From: Colwellia piezophila ATCC BAA-637
GTDB taxonomy: Bacteria > Pseudomonadota > Gammaproteobacteria > Enterobacterales > Alteromonadaceae
Assembly (NCBI RefSeq): GCF_000378625.1
Contig: NZ_KB905164.1
Coordinates: 186,001-250,000, forward strand
Length of the DNA: 64,000 nt
Direction: 5' to 3'
Part shown: positions 52,803 through 63,178 of the stretch, one piece after another
Position numbering within the stretch: the stretch's first letter is position 1
How the letters are laid out: every line of letters begins with the position of its first letter
Program-made: the position numbers and the translations under genes
Notes under the pieces: model-generated
Databases searched by the model: none
What the model saw: only the letters and a program-made list of their open reading frames with translations
What the model was told of the DNA's origin: nothing

Positions 52803-53795
52803 ATGATTTCCAGCATCAATTCATGGCAAAAGCCTTGCCAGCAAGTAGTATTTTTATTGCTTAGCGCCTTTAGCTCAACTCTCTGGGCGCAAACCGTTGT
52901 TGTCTTAGCTGATACCCCTTACAGTGATAACGAGAAAAAGATGTTGCAGGGACCTAATGGCAGCTTATATCGCTTAATCAATGCCGTGAATCCTAGCGCC
53001 GTGATGCACCTTGGTGATTTTAAAAGTGGCGGTAAGTCATGTACTAACGACTTATTGAATGAGCACAAAAAATTACTAGCGCAAATCTATCCGGGTAAAA
53101 TGATCTACACCCCTGGAGACAACGATTGGACTGATTGTGATAGAAGCTCGCTAAGTTCTAGCTTTGATGAATTAGAGCGACTCGAGTTTTTAATTAAATT
53201 AATGTACCAAACACCACCGCTATTAAGCAAAGACCTAGCCTCAATCAGATCACAGCAAGCCCAAGTAGAAAATAAGTTATGGATTAATGAACGATTAGCT
53301 ATCAGTACGCTACACATCGTTGGCACCAGTAATGGTCGGGTAAACATTGATAAATCTAATACCGACGATGCCATCAAGGCGGCTGATAATAGAGATAAAC
53401 TAAATATTGCTTGGTTAAAAAATATTGAAGAAAATGTCCAACATTTTGATGCCCTAATTATCGGCTTTCAAGCGGATATTTATCAGCAACGCGTATTACA
53501 AAGTAGCGCTTGTGGTGACTTATCCCTAAAAACATGTGATGCCTTTGCTACTTATCGACAAGCATTTCAAGACTTAGCTAAACGCATTAATAAGCCTGTA
53601 CTGGTTAGCCATGGCGATACCGGGGATTTCTGTTTTGAGCAACTAGACAAAAATCTATGGCATTTAAATGCTGCCGGTGATTTTCGTTACCTTGATGCAA
53701 CTAAAGTCACCTTCAATAAAGACTCAGCTGAAAAACCATTTATTATTAACGGTCTGATCTACCCTAACTTACCTCACATTGGTTGTAATAATTAA
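52803..53795 (+). CDS. Secreted metallophosphoesterase-like protein
   Basis: 330 residues with an N-terminal signal sequence (VVFLLLSAFSSTLWAQT). TVVVLADTPYSDNEK, AVMHLGDFKSGG and IYTPGDNDWTDCDR follow the Dx..GDxx..GDNDxx order of calcineurin-type phosphoesterases; the late VSHGDTGDFC and HLNAAGDFRY may complete the site. Likely periplasmic or secreted. The substrate is unknown; phosphate esters or nucleotides are possible. Confidence 0.75.
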   Translation: MISSINSWQKPCQQVVFLLLSAFSSTLWAQTVVVLADTPYSDNEKKMLQGPNGSLYRLINAVNPSAVMHLGDFKSGGKSCTNDLLNEHKKLLAQIYPGKMIYTPGDNDWTDCDRSSLSSSFDELERLEFLIKLMYQTPPLLSKDLASIRSQQAQVENKLWINERLAISTLHIVGTSNGRVNIDKSNTDDAIKAADNRDKLNIAWLKNIEENVQHFDALIIGFQADIYQQRVLQSSACGDLSLKTCDAFATYRQAFQDLAKRINKPVLVSHGDTGDFCFEQLDKNLWHLNAAGDFRYLDATKVTFNKDSAEKPFIINGLIYPNLPHIGCNN

Positions 53796-53975
53796 TCCTG
53801 ATTTCAATGCTATTTAGATGTTGTTAACATGAAACTAGTGTAATGTGGCAAATCAACACAGTTCCTGACCGAATGGTTAAGAATAAACAGAGCATTATCA
53901 CTCACTCTGTTACCGCCAGTTTATGTTCAAGCTAAGTAATAAAATAAAAAAATCCAGTTAAAAAGAGATATGTTA

Positions 53976-54884
53976 ATGAAAACCTTCATGAAAAATTCAA
54001 TGTTTACCCTAACAGTATTGCTATTTAGCAGCTTTATGGCTCAAGCCAATGAGCTAAAACTTGCCTCATGGAACATCGCCTGGTTAGGCTCTCATGAATA
54101 TAACCAGCGCAGCGAGGCTGATTATCAACAACTAGCCTTGTACGCCAAGCAATTAAATGCTGATGTTATCGCTTTGCAAGAAGTTGAAAGTGAATATTGG
54201 GCACGTAAAGTTTTTGGTGATGACTATGATTATTACTTTTCAACCAAAGACTGGGTACAACGTGTTGGTGTTGCGGTTAAAAAATCTCAAGGTTTTACTG
54301 TAAAGGCCAAAGAATATAAAGCCTTAGATATTGGCAGAGTACGCCATGGTATGGATATCACCTTAACAAGAAACAATAAAACCTTACACTTGTTAGCCGT
54401 ACATTTAAAATCGGGCTGCTTTACTGACCCCTTAGATAATAACAGTATTGCTGCCATGCCAAGTTCAACCGATAAAGAAGTAAGGCGTAAAGAAGCGTGT
54501 GACAAGCTCAATAAACAAATAAAACCGTTAGAGCAATGGATTGATTTACATGCTGAACAAGGGGCTGCCTATATCGTATTAGGTGATTTTAACCGCCGTT
54601 TCAGCCAAGATATTGCCTTAAAATATTCTGAGAGTAAGGGCTTATGGCAAGCATTAGATGATGAAGGCCAAGCTGCGCTTTGGACACCAACCACGACTAT
54701 AAACTCAGACTGTTGGGGTGGTTATTACAAAGACTATATAGATCATATCCTTATGAGCCCAAAAGCGAAGCAGTCATATATTGAATCGTCATTCGAACAA
54801 CTGGTTTTCAAACCTAAGTACACTAAAAAGCTATCTCAAAACTTAAGTGACCACTGCCCTATTTCAGTAAAGCTTAAGCTCTAA
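53976..54884 (+). CDS. Secreted endonuclease/exonuclease/phosphatase-family protein
   Basis: 302 residues from ATG 53976, which has AAAGAG at better spacing than the ATG two codons earlier. Signal peptide with SSFMAQA at the cleavage site. EEP motifs: ASWNIAWLG, DVIALQEVES (catalytic Glu), LLAVHLKSGC, YIVLGDFNRR (GDFN) and LSDHCPISV (terminal DH). Probably an extracellular or periplasmic nuclease, fitting with nucleoside uptake genes that follow. Confidence 0.85.
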   Translation: MKTFMKNSMFTLTVLLFSSFMAQANELKLASWNIAWLGSHEYNQRSEADYQQLALYAKQLNADVIALQEVESEYWARKVFGDDYDYYFSTKDWVQRVGVAVKKSQGFTVKAKEYKALDIGRVRHGMDITLTRNNKTLHLLAVHLKSGCFTDPLDNNSIAAMPSSTDKEVRRKEACDKLNKQIKPLEQWIDLHAEQGAAYIVLGDFNRRFSQDIALKYSESKGLWQALDDEGQAALWTPTTTINSDCWGGYYKDYIDHILMSPKAKQSYIESSFEQLVFKPKYTKKLSQNLSDHCPISVKLKL

Positions 54885-54914
54885 GTGCTTAGCTTATAAA
54901 GATAAGCACTAAGT
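54884..54914 (+). terminator. Possible terminator after the EEP-family gene
   Basis: AGTGCTTA/TAAGCACT stem with an 11-base loop, followed by AAGTTTT. A moderate candidate. Confidence 0.45.
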
Positions 54915-55038
54915 TTTATCTTGCTCCAATGGAGTCTATAATAAAAAAGCATTACAAGTTGGTAATATTTATCACTAATACTTATCAGTAAGGTGAATAA
55001 TTTGGCTAACTACGTTTCATTACTAGGATCTTTTCATC

Positions 55039-56046
55039 ATGTTTAATAAGCAACTTCCCCTCGTGGATTTACATCGTCATTTAGATGGTAATATTCGCCC
55101 AGAAACCATTTGGCAACTCGCACAAAAAAACAATATAAAATTACCGACTGATAACTTTGCATCGTTTATCCCGCACGTACAAATTACCGACAGTGAAGCC
55201 GACCTGCTTGCCTTTTTGAAAAAGCTTGATTGGGGCGTTGGTGTGTTAACCTCTCTTGATGATGTGGTTCGCATTGGTTTTGAGAATGTCGAAGATGCTT
55301 ACAACGCTAATATTGATTATGCAGAATTAAGATTTTCTCCTTATTACATTGCCATGACGCACAACCTGCCGATAGAGGGAGTGGTTGAAGCGATCATTGA
55401 AGGGGTTAACCAGGGCAGAGATAAATTCCCTACTAAAATAAATTTAATAGGCATTTTAAGCCGTACCTTTGGTATCGAGCACTGTCAAAATGAACTTAAT
55501 GCCCTACTTACCTATAAAGACAGCTTAGTTGCAGTAGATTTAGCCGGAGATGAGTACAACTTCCCCGGCAGCCTTTTTGAAAACCACTTCAAGCAAGTAA
55601 GAGATGCCGGCTTGAATGTTAGTGTACATGCGGGTGAAGCAGCCGGTCCTGAAAGTGTATGGCATGCCATTAAAAAATTAGGCGCGACACGTATTGGCCA
55701 TGGCGTTGCTTGTGCTAACGATCAAAAGTTAATGGATTATATGCGCGATCATCAAATTAGCCTTGAGTCTTGTCTTACTTCAAATTATCAAACCGGTACA
55801 ATCAAAGACTTAGCGACACACCCAGTGAAAACCTTTTTAGAAAATGAGCTGATGGTTTGCTTAAATACAGATGATCCTGCGGTCGAAAATATTGAACTTG
55901 CCGGTGAATTTGACCTAGCCCGTACAGTACTTGGGCTTAATAGCGAACAAATAAGTAAACTGCAACGCAATGCAGTACAAATGAGCTTCTTGTCTGTTGC
56001 AGAAAAGAAAACGTTGCTTAATATTAAGCAAAACTCACTAAAGTAG
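55039..56046 (+). CDS. add: Adenosine deaminase
   Basis: 335 residues, normal length. Zinc ligands and catalytic residues: LVDLHRHLDGNIRPET (HxH), VSVHAGEAAGPESVWHAI (HAGE), RIGHGVACAND and LESCLTSNYQTG, with CLNTDDPAVEN (Asp pair). Converts (deoxy)adenosine to (deoxy)inosine, feeding the purine nucleoside phosphorylase encoded next. Confidence 0.96.
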   Translation: MFNKQLPLVDLHRHLDGNIRPETIWQLAQKNNIKLPTDNFASFIPHVQITDSEADLLAFLKKLDWGVGVLTSLDDVVRIGFENVEDAYNANIDYAELRFSPYYIAMTHNLPIEGVVEAIIEGVNQGRDKFPTKINLIGILSRTFGIEHCQNELNALLTYKDSLVAVDLAGDEYNFPGSLFENHFKQVRDAGLNVSVHAGEAAGPESVWHAIKKLGATRIGHGVACANDQKLMDYMRDHQISLESCLTSNYQTGTIKDLATHPVKTFLENELMVCLNTDDPAVENIELAGEFDLARTVLGLNSEQISKLQRNAVQMSFLSVAEKKTLLNIKQNSLK

Positions 56047-56278
56047 TACTGAAGTCAGAGTAAAATCAGACTAAAATAATATTGTCTACTTGAACGATTG
56101 TTAACTTAGCATTATTAATCGGCACCTTGTTTATTGATAAATAAGCACTTTAGCTAGTGTTCAATCAGTAAAAAAGTACTTAACAAAGTATTTAAAAAGT
56201 AAATCAATATCAACTTTATCAGTAAAAAATCCTTGATAGCAGCATGAATGATTCTGTTCTGGCTAGAAACTTACTGAG

Positions 56279-56441
56279 TTATACCAATTTCATTTAGTTT
56301 ATGAGCAGGTTGTACGAAGGGAAAATAAATCAAGGCAAGGCGTTCGATTGAGCAATAGCTGGCTATTGAGATTGAGAGCAACGCCGCTTTGATAAATTTT
56401 AACCAGTACAAGTGAACAAGAACTTATTGGAATGGGTATTA
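56279..56441. repeat. MITE-like interspersed element with imperfect ATACC inverted ends
   Basis: About 163 bases starting TTATACCAATTTC and ending GGAATGGGTATTA; the ends are imperfect inverted repeats (ATACCAATTTC against ATACCCATTCC). Inside is a perfect palindrome CAATAGC-TG-GCTATTG (56353-56368), and the words CAAGGCAAGGCG and GAGAGCAACGCCGC. A truncated relative is at 13831-13876. I recall such repeats as frequent in Colwellia genomes. It sits between add and deoD and carries no gene. Confidence 0.6.
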
Positions 56442-56468
56442 AACTTAAACATTAAAAGGATAACTCTT

Positions 56469-57173
56469 ATGCCAACCCCTCATATTGAAGCTCAACCAGG
56501 CGATTTCGCAGAAACAGTATTAATGCCTGGCGACCCACTTAGAGCCAAGTTTATTGCCGATAATTTTCTCGATAATGCCAAGTGTGTCACTCAAGTACGT
56601 AACATGTTTGGTTACACCGGTACTTATAAAGGTAAACGCATCTCTGTTATGGGCTCAGGCATGGGTATACCAAGCATATCTATTTATGCGACAGAACTTT
56701 ATAAAGAATATGGCGTTGAAAAAATCATCCGCATTGGCTCTTGTGGGGCCATTCGTGATGACATCAAAATTCGTGACATTGTTATTGGTATGGCCGCTAG
56801 CACAGACTCAAACGTCAATAGGCAAAGAATCAATAATATAGATTTTGCTGCTTGTGCTGATTTTTCGCTATTAAAAAGTGTCGTAGATACCGCAGAGAGG
56901 TTGGGTAAAGCTGTACATGTAGGCAATATCTTTACTGCTGACTTATTTTATACTCCGCAACCAGAAATATTTGCCACCCTAGAAAAATACGGTGTTTTAG
57001 CGGTAGAAATGGAAGCCGCTGGTCTTTATGGTGTTGCTGCTGAATATGGTAAAAAAGCCCTGACGGTATTAACGGTAAGTGATCATATTAAAACCGGCGA
57101 GCAAACGACCGCAGAAGAGCGACAAACAACGTTCAAAGATATGATGGAGATAACGTTAGAAAGCATACTTTAA
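56469..57173 (+). CDS. deoD: Purine nucleoside phosphorylase, DeoD type
   Basis: 234 residues, standard length, from ATG 56469 with AAAGGA eight bases before it; the frame runs 19 codons further upstream into the repeat but that lacks family sequence. [28 protein letters not shown], the phosphate site and [16 protein letters not shown] are typical of hexameric PNPs. Splits purine (deoxy)nucleosides to base and (deoxy)ribose-1-phosphate. Confidence 0.96.
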   Translation: MPTPHIEAQPGDFAETVLMPGDPLRAKFIADNFLDNAKCVTQVRNMFGYTGTYKGKRISVMGSGMGIPSISIYATELYKEYGVEKIIRIGSCGAIRDDIKIRDIVIGMAASTDSNVNRQRINNIDFAACADFSLLKSVVDTAERLGKAVHVGNIFTADLFYTPQPEIFATLEKYGVLAVEMEAAGLYGVAAEYGKKALTVLTVSDHIKTGEQTTAEERQTTFKDMMEITLESIL

Positions 57174-57212
57174 AGGCTTTTTAACGGCTTATATTGCAAT
57201 AGAAAGCAAAAG

Positions 57213-57241
57213 AAAAGGGTTAGCATATTGCTAACCCTTTT
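57213..57241. terminator. Bidirectional terminator between deoD and the TonB receptor
   Basis: AAAAGGGTTAGCA/TGCTAACCCTTTT, 13-base perfect stem with a 3-base loop and A/T-runs at both sides. Confidence 0.9.
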
Positions 57242-57279
57242 TATTGTTCATCTATCAATTTTATTGATAACGACTTGTT

Positions 57280-59586
57280 TTAAAAGAAAGACACTTTAAA
57301 CGCTGCGCCAATAAACCGCTCTTCGTTAACCATGCCAGAGTTGTTATTAAAATCAACACCGCCAATAATTACTTGCTCATCGGTCAGATTACGAACAAAA
57401 GCTGAAACTTCATATTCATTATCTCCCGATATCCAGTTATAACCAGTACGAGCGCCTATCTCTACTAGGGCGTCACCTTTAAATTCTTTTGCTCTATATA
57501 AAAAGAAGTCAACTTCACCACGGTAAGTTAAATCAGTATGAGCAAAGAACTCACCATCACCAATTTCTTTTACATAACTTAAGGTTAAGTTAGATATCCA
57601 CTCTGGCGCGTTAGGTAAACTATTACCATCAATATACGCCATGGTAATCGGGCCAAAACCGCCTGGAACTTGGAAGGTAGGATCGGTTACTGTACATGTA
57701 CCAGAGCCACAAGCTGCAACAGCAAGACCTTTATCATCAATTTCAGTTTTGTTGTAACTGAGATTAAAAGTAGCAATAATGTTATCAGTTAAAATCCACT
57801 CAGAATCAAGCTCGATACCATAACCCGTAGTGCCGTCTGCATTTAATAGTGTATTTGAATTTGAAGTACCACCCACTGCAGTTAGCTGCTGATTATCCAT
57901 ATCAAAATAATAAACTGAGACATTAATTCGACCTTGCCCGTCTAAAACATCAGATTTTATACCGGTTTCATACGAGGTAATCGTTTCTGAATCGGCAACA
58001 CTGACATTTTGATCGTAAAGCACGCGACCTTGAATACTCGGTGCTCTAAAACTATTTGCTACTCGGGCATACCAATTAACGTCTGGGTTAATTTTATAAG
58101 TACCACTAATATCCCAACTGACGTGACTATCACTTGGGTTTACCGACTTAGAATAATTACCACCATCAGCACCAGGAATGAATGGATGGTCTAATAGTTC
58201 AGCCGTAAAGTCTTTTTCATCGTCAGAGTAGCGAAGACCTACCGTTAATGAGAAGTCATCGGTAAAATCATAATCAACAGAGCCAAAAACAGCCCATGCG
58301 GTTGTTTCTTGGTATTGCGTTGACTCACCGTTCTGCGCACCATGTTCAGGGTCCGATGGTGTTGAGTTAGCATCACGAGTATAAAAATCAAAAGTATTAA
58401 TCGTTAAGTCTTCGTAAAAGTAGAAAAGACCCACTTGATAGTTTAACTGACCAACAAAATTTGAAGCTAATCTCAGCTCTTGAGTGTATTGGTGATGATC
58501 AGGGATTTCATCCGCTGTTTGGGCACCCCACCATACGGCATTAGCATCACCGGCAGGAGGAAAACCATTATAACCGCCATCAACATCGGCTCTAGAGTAT
58601 ATTTCAGCACTTTCCCAAGCCGTTATCGAGGTAAGCGTGTAATCTTCAACTTCCCATTCAAGTTTTAAACTACTACCTTGGGTACTAACTTGTTGAGTAG
58701 CAAACTGACCCGCATCTTGATAAACGACATCTGCTTTAAAATCAGGGCGAATATTATTAGTGCCTGGCGTAGCAATATTTGGATTAAAAACTATTGGTGA
58801 GCCATCGAGATCTCTAAAGTGATAATTAAATAAGGCACTAAAAGAATTGCCTTCATATAAAAATTGAATACGGGCTGCATTATCCTCATAACCACCTAAC
58901 TGATTAGTTTGTTCAAAACCAACCGCTTTATTATCAATATAGTCATCCTTTGATTGATGTAGGCCTGAAATACGAACCGATAAATTATCAGTCAAACCAC
59001 CACCAACCGCTGCAGATGTATTGATAGCACCACGTGTACCGTAAGAAATTGCCGCAAAACCATCAAAAGACTGAGATGGTTTCATTGAGTCAAATTTCAC
59101 TAAACCCGCCGGTGTATTACGACCAAACAAGGTGCCCTGAGGGCCTCGAAGTACTTCGACACGTTCAACATCAAAAACAGGGAAGCCCTTTAGAATTGGG
59201 TTTTCTTGTACAACATCATCAACAATATAAGAAACAGGTTGCGAGGCATTTAAATCAAAATCGGTATTGCCTAAGCCACGGATATAAAAGCGAGGAAAAC
59301 TTCGACCATATGAAGATTCAACAGCAAGACTTGGGATACGACCGCTCATAAAACGAATATCCATACCCGCAGAACTATAAGCATCAAGGTTCTCGCCTTG
59401 TAAAGAAGATACGGCAACCGGTACTTCCTGAACATTTTCTACACGTTTACGTGCAGTAACTTCAATTACTTCAAGTTTATTTTTACCCGCTTCTTCAGCT
59501 TGCGCCATTGAAGTCATTCCGCCACCAGTGGCGAGGATTCCTGCGCTAATGCATAGCGATAGCGATTTCTTTTTAAAAGTGTGCAT
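57280..59586 (-). CDS. TonB-dependent outer-membrane receptor, probably for nucleosides
   Basis: 768 residues from ATG 59586, which has GGGGAA before it; the nine codons upstream lack a signal. Signal peptide ending SMAQAEE. A TonB box-like EVIEVTARKR is followed by the plug (VPVAVSSLQGENLDAYS, VERVEVLRGPQGTLFGRNTPAGLVKF) and a beta barrel ending in Phe (AAFKVSFF). Flanked by deoD, deoB, udk, nupC and deoC, so uptake of nucleosides or related compounds is inferred. Iron-siderophore uptake is less likely in this context. Confidence 0.88.
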   Translation of the reverse strand: MHTFKKKSLSLCISAGILATGGGMTSMAQAEEAGKNKLEVIEVTARKRVENVQEVPVAVSSLQGENLDAYSSAGMDIRFMSGRIPSLAVESSYGRSFPRFYIRGLGNTDFDLNASQPVSYIVDDVVQENPILKGFPVFDVERVEVLRGPQGTLFGRNTPAGLVKFDSMKPSQSFDGFAAISYGTRGAINTSAAVGGGLTDNLSVRISGLHQSKDDYIDNKAVGFEQTNQLGGYEDNAARIQFLYEGNSFSALFNYHFRDLDGSPIVFNPNIATPGTNNIRPDFKADVVYQDAGQFATQQVSTQGSSLKLEWEVEDYTLTSITAWESAEIYSRADVDGGYNGFPPAGDANAVWWGAQTADEIPDHHQYTQELRLASNFVGQLNYQVGLFYFYEDLTINTFDFYTRDANSTPSDPEHGAQNGESTQYQETTAWAVFGSVDYDFTDDFSLTVGLRYSDDEKDFTAELLDHPFIPGADGGNYSKSVNPSDSHVSWDISGTYKINPDVNWYARVANSFRAPSIQGRVLYDQNVSVADSETITSYETGIKSDVLDGQGRINVSVYYFDMDNQQLTAVGGTSNSNTLLNADGTTGYGIELDSEWILTDNIIATFNLSYNKTEIDDKGLAVAACGSGTCTVTDPTFQVPGGFGPITMAYIDGNSLPNAPEWISNLTLSYVKEIGDGEFFAHTDLTYRGEVDFFLYRAKEFKGDALVEIGARTGYNWISGDNEYEVSAFVRNLTDEQVIIGGVDFNNNSGMVNEERFIGAAFKVSFF

Positions 59587-59724
59587 AGTTGTTATTCCCC
59601 AGATATTAATCAAATTAGTTCTAACTCGCTCTAAATGGCGATTGATGAACTATTCCAGTGTAGTTTAAATTTTTAAACCTTCCTTGTTAATTAATAATTT
59701 CCTTTATAAATTAATGATTTAAAT

Positions 59725-60942
59725 TTAAAATTTAAAATTTAAATCTGATAAAAAGCTAGTACCGTAATCCATTGCCTCAACCTTAAATAGTTCAGCGATG
59801 GTTTGCCCTAAATCAGCAAAGGTTTTACGGTTACCTATATTAACAGATCCGATCTGCTGATGGTAAGCTAAAATAGGAACATATTCTCGGGTATGTTCAG
59901 TTCCTGGCCAAGTTGGATCACAGCCATGATCGGCCGTTATGAAAAGTACATCATCTTCTGACAGTGCTTCAAGCAGCTCTGGCATACGTAAATCTAGCGC
60001 CTCAAGCTCTCGTGCATAACCGACCGCATCACGCCTGTGACCAAAATCTTGGTCGAAATTAACCAAGTTAGTAAAAATAAGAGAATTGTCTTGAGCGCTC
60101 TTGATATGGCTAAGTGTGGCATCAAAAAGCGCATCTAAGCCCGTTGCTTTGGTTTTTTCATCAATGCCTTGATGGGCAAAAATATCGGCAATTTTACCAA
60201 CACTGATAACATGAGTACCTGCTGTCGATATTTTATCAAGCACGGTCGGTGCTGGTGGTAATACTGAATAATCTCTGCGGTTGCCGGTTCTGGCAAAATT
60301 ATCTGCACTATCACCGACAAAAGGTCTGGCTATAACGCGACCAATATTTAAATCACCGAGTAATTCACGTACCGTTTCACAATACTGATAAAGGTTATCT
60401 AGACCAAAGTGCTCTTCATGGGCAGCAATTTGAAAAACACTATCTGCAGAGGTATAACAAATAGGTAAGCCCGTTTTAATATGCTCTTGCCCTAAACGCT
60501 TAAGAATTTCTGTGCCCGAGGCATGACAATTACCTAACATGCCGGCAAAACCCGTTGCTTGATTAATACTGTCGGTTAATGAAGTTGGAAAGCTATTTTC
60601 TTTATCGGTAAAATAGCCCCAATCAAAAAGTACGGGCACACCCGCCATTTCCCAGTGACCACTGGGGGTATCTTTACCGGTACTAATTTCTTGTGCAAAG
60701 CCATAAGCGCCTTTACTTGGCTCTTGCCCTTGATAAGGAAAATCTTGACCTGACGCCTCTTGACAAGCTTTTATTAATCCCATTGCAGATAAATTTGGCA
60801 AGGCAATTTTTTTACCTGTTTCTTCAAAATAGGCACGAGATAAATTGGCAAAGGTATTTGCCCCAACATCGCCAAAATCTACTGCATCAGGGGAGTAACC
60901 AATACCAAAACTATCAATAACTAAAATGATTGCACGAGCCAT
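59725..60942 (-). CDS. deoB: Phosphopentomutase
   Basis: 405 residues, alkaline phosphatase superfamily. [20 protein letters not shown] (metal-binding Asp), [14 protein letters not shown] with the phosphorylated Thr, [14 protein letters not shown] and [20 protein letters not shown] (metal-binding DH..H). Interconverts (deoxy)ribose-1-P and 5-P, joining DeoD to DeoC. Divergent from udk. Confidence 0.96.
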   Translation of the reverse strand: MARAIILVIDSFGIGYSPDAVDFGDVGANTFANLSRAYFEETGKKIALPNLSAMGLIKACQEASGQDFPYQGQEPSKGAYGFAQEISTGKDTPSGHWEMAGVPVLFDWGYFTDKENSFPTSLTDSINQATGFAGMLGNCHASGTEILKRLGQEHIKTGLPICYTSADSVFQIAAHEEHFGLDNLYQYCETVRELLGDLNIGRVIARPFVGDSADNFARTGNRRDYSVLPPAPTVLDKISTAGTHVISVGKIADIFAHQGIDEKTKATGLDALFDATLSHIKSAQDNSLIFTNLVNFDQDFGHRRDAVGYARELEALDLRMPELLEALSEDDVLFITADHGCDPTWPGTEHTREYVPILAYHQQIGSVNIGNRKTFADLGQTIAELFKVEAMDYGTSFLSDLNFKF

Positions 60943-61008
60943 AACCTTTCCTTTTTAAATATTTAAATTACAAATGATAACAAAAACTGAAGAAATCTGA
61001 TAAAAAAT

Positions 61009-61024
61009 ATGACCAACTGGTCAA
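61009..61024. promoter_or_regulatory. RutR-like operator between deoB and udk
   Basis: ATGACCAACTGGTCAA matches the E. coli RutR consensus TTGACCA-N2-TGGTCAA at 13 of 14 defined positions, with perfect TGACCA/TGGTCA arms. RutR is a TetR-family repressor that senses uracil and thymine. The site lies in the divergent region between phosphopentomutase and uridine kinase genes, so control of pyrimidine salvage is a sensible inference. No rutR gene is in the window. Confidence 0.6.
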
Positions 61025-61222
61025 GTTGTGTTAATTTATCACTTTTCTAAATAAGGGTAAATAAAGCATTTTCTTCTCGCTAATTATTCGCCCACAAGTA
61101 TAATTTATTAACTTTACGATACTACAACTTAATAATAGCTAATACCTGCTAGTTATAGGCATTAGCTCAAGATAGAATAGTCGTATTTATTATTAATATA
61201 TACTTTGACAATAGGCTTAACA

Positions 61223-61861
61223 TTGAAACCAACTATTATCGCTATCGCTGGCCCATCCGCGTCAGGTAAAACGCTTTTTGCCCAAACAATTCATGATGAA
61301 CTTGTCACAGAGCTTGGTGAAAATGGCATTTCAATTATTTATGAAGATGCTTATTACCGTGATCAATCTCATTTATCGATGACCGAACGAGAGCAAACCA
61401 ATTATGATCACCCCAATGCCTTTGAACATGAGTTGTTGTCACAGCACTTAAAAGAGCTCACTGAAAATAAAACCATCCATAGCCCGGTTTACTGTTACAA
61501 AACCCATACCCGTATCGATGAGACAAAAACCTTCTCCCCGACAAAAATCATTCTCGTTGAAGGTATATTACTGCTGTCTAATAGTGAACTAAGAGAGCGT
61601 TTTGATATTAAAGTCTACATGGATACGCCGTTAGATATTTGCTTGATCAGAAGAATACAACGAGATTTAGTTGAAAGAAGTCGCAGCATTGAGTCGGTTA
61701 CTAACCAATATTTAGCAACGGTTAGACCTATGTATCACCAGTTTATTGAGCCTTCAAAAGCCTGGGCTGATATTGTTATCACCCGAGGTGGTAAAAACAG
61801 AATGGCCATTGAAGTACTCAAAGCAAAAATTCGTCAACTTTCACAATTATCCCCACAATAA
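61223..61861 (+). CDS. udk: Uridine kinase
   Basis: 212 residues from TTG 61223, chosen because AGG lies seven bases before it; a TTG six codons upstream (61205) lacks one, and no ATG is available. Walker A is [32 protein letters not shown] and [11 protein letters not shown] follow the family pattern; [13 protein letters not shown] is the lid. Phosphorylates uridine and cytidine. Followed after 32 bases by nupC. Confidence 0.94.
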   Translation: MKPTIIAIAGPSASGKTLFAQTIHDELVTELGENGISIIYEDAYYRDQSHLSMTEREQTNYDHPNAFEHELLSQHLKELTENKTIHSPVYCYKTHTRIDETKTFSPTKIILVEGILLLSNSELRERFDIKVYMDTPLDICLIRRIQRDLVERSRSIESVTNQYLATVRPMYHQFIEPSKAWADIVITRGGKNRMAIEVLKAKIRQLSQLSPQ

Positions 61862-61893
61862 CCATCGTAATATAATAATAAAAAGAGGTATTC

Positions 61894-63138
61894 ATGGAAT
61901 TAGGTGCACTAAGAGGTGTTATAGGCATAGTCGTATTGCTAGGAATTGCTTACGCCTTATCAAGTGGAAAAAAATCCATTAACTTACGTACCGTAGGCTT
62001 AGCGTTTACCCTGCAAATACTGCTTGGTGCATTTGTACTGTATGTGCCTTTTGGTAAAGATTTTTTACTGTCAATGACCAACGGTGTACAAAGCGTTATA
62101 GACAGTGCCAAAGTAGGTATTAATTTTCTTTTTGGTGGTTTAGGCACCGATGCTATGTATGAAAATGGGGTAGGTTTTGTCTTCGCAATCCGAGTATTAC
62201 CGAATATAATTTTCTTTTCATCGTTAATAGCCGTGCTGTATTACCTTGGCGTAATGCAATGGGTTATTAAGATCATTGGTGGTGGCTTACAAAAACTGTT
62301 ACAAACCAGTAAACCAGAAGCACTATCAGCAACGGCTAATATTTTTGTTGGTCAAACCGAAGCCCCTCTTATAATACGGCCTTATATCGCCAAGATGACG
62401 AAATCAGAACTATTTGCCATCATGGTGGGTGGTTTAGCCTCTGTTGCCGGCTCTATTCTTGCAGGTTATGCCGGGCTTGGTATCGAATTGAAGTACCTTA
62501 TCGCCGCTTCTTTTATGGCGGCTCCTGGTGGTCTCTTAATGGCCAAAATCATTTGCCCTGAAACTGAACATGACAAAATAGTGAAAGAGCCTATCGGTTA
62601 TGATGATGATAACGAAAAACCGACCAATGTTATTGACGCTGCTGCCTCTGGCGCGGCATCAGGCCTTAAACTTGCCGTTAACGTCGGCGCAATGTTACTT
62701 GCGTTCATTGCCCTAATAGCATTGTTAAATACTATTGTTGGTGGCTTCTTTGGTTTGTTTGGTTATGAAGATATCACCATTGAATTTTTCTTAGGCTACA
62801 TCTTTGCCCCTTTCGCTTATATTATCGGCGTTCCGGCTAATGAAATGTTGCAAGCCGGTAGTTTTATCGGCCAGAAAATCGTCGTTAATGAATTCTTTGC
62901 TTATGTTAACTTCATGGAAATCAAAGATACCTTAAGCCCGGCAACGCAAGCAATTGTTACCTTTGCTTTATGTGGCTTTGCCAATTTATCATCCATTGCT
63001 ATTTTATTAGGTGGTATTGGCTCTATGGCCCCGGGTCGCCGCCATGATATTGCCCAACTAGGTGTACGAGCAATGCTTGCCGCCACGTTAGCAAACTTAA
63101 TGAGTGCGGCAATTGCCGGTATCTTTATTTCTTTATAG
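61894..63138 (+). CDS. nupC: Concentrative nucleoside transporter NupC
   Basis: 414 residues, CNT family with about 8-10 membrane segments. Hallmarks: NIFVGQTEAPLIIRPYI (GQTEAP nucleoside/sodium site), SVAGSILAGYAGLGI and GVPANEMLQAGSFIGQKIVVNEFFAY, and GFANLSSIAILLGGIG. Imports nucleosides across the inner membrane with a cation. Cotranscribed with udk and deoC. Confidence 0.95.
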   Translation: MELGALRGVIGIVVLLGIAYALSSGKKSINLRTVGLAFTLQILLGAFVLYVPFGKDFLLSMTNGVQSVIDSAKVGINFLFGGLGTDAMYENGVGFVFAIRVLPNIIFFSSLIAVLYYLGVMQWVIKIIGGGLQKLLQTSKPEALSATANIFVGQTEAPLIIRPYIAKMTKSELFAIMVGGLASVAGSILAGYAGLGIELKYLIAASFMAAPGGLLMAKIICPETEHDKIVKEPIGYDDDNEKPTNVIDAAASGAASGLKLAVNVGAMLLAFIALIALLNTIVGGFFGLFGYEDITIEFFLGYIFAPFAYIIGVPANEMLQAGSFIGQKIVVNEFFAYVNFMEIKDTLSPATQAIVTFALCGFANLSSIAILLGGIGSMAPGRRHDIAQLGVRAMLAATLANLMSAAIAGIFISL

Positions 63139-63178
63139 AAATAAGAATCAACAAGCACAATTAACAGGAATATAAATC

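Noticed and set aside
56412..56468. Upstream start giving deoD 19 extra residues
   Set aside because: The extension comes from the repeat element, and the ATG at 56469 has a good AAAGGA and begins with the family's conserved N-terminus.
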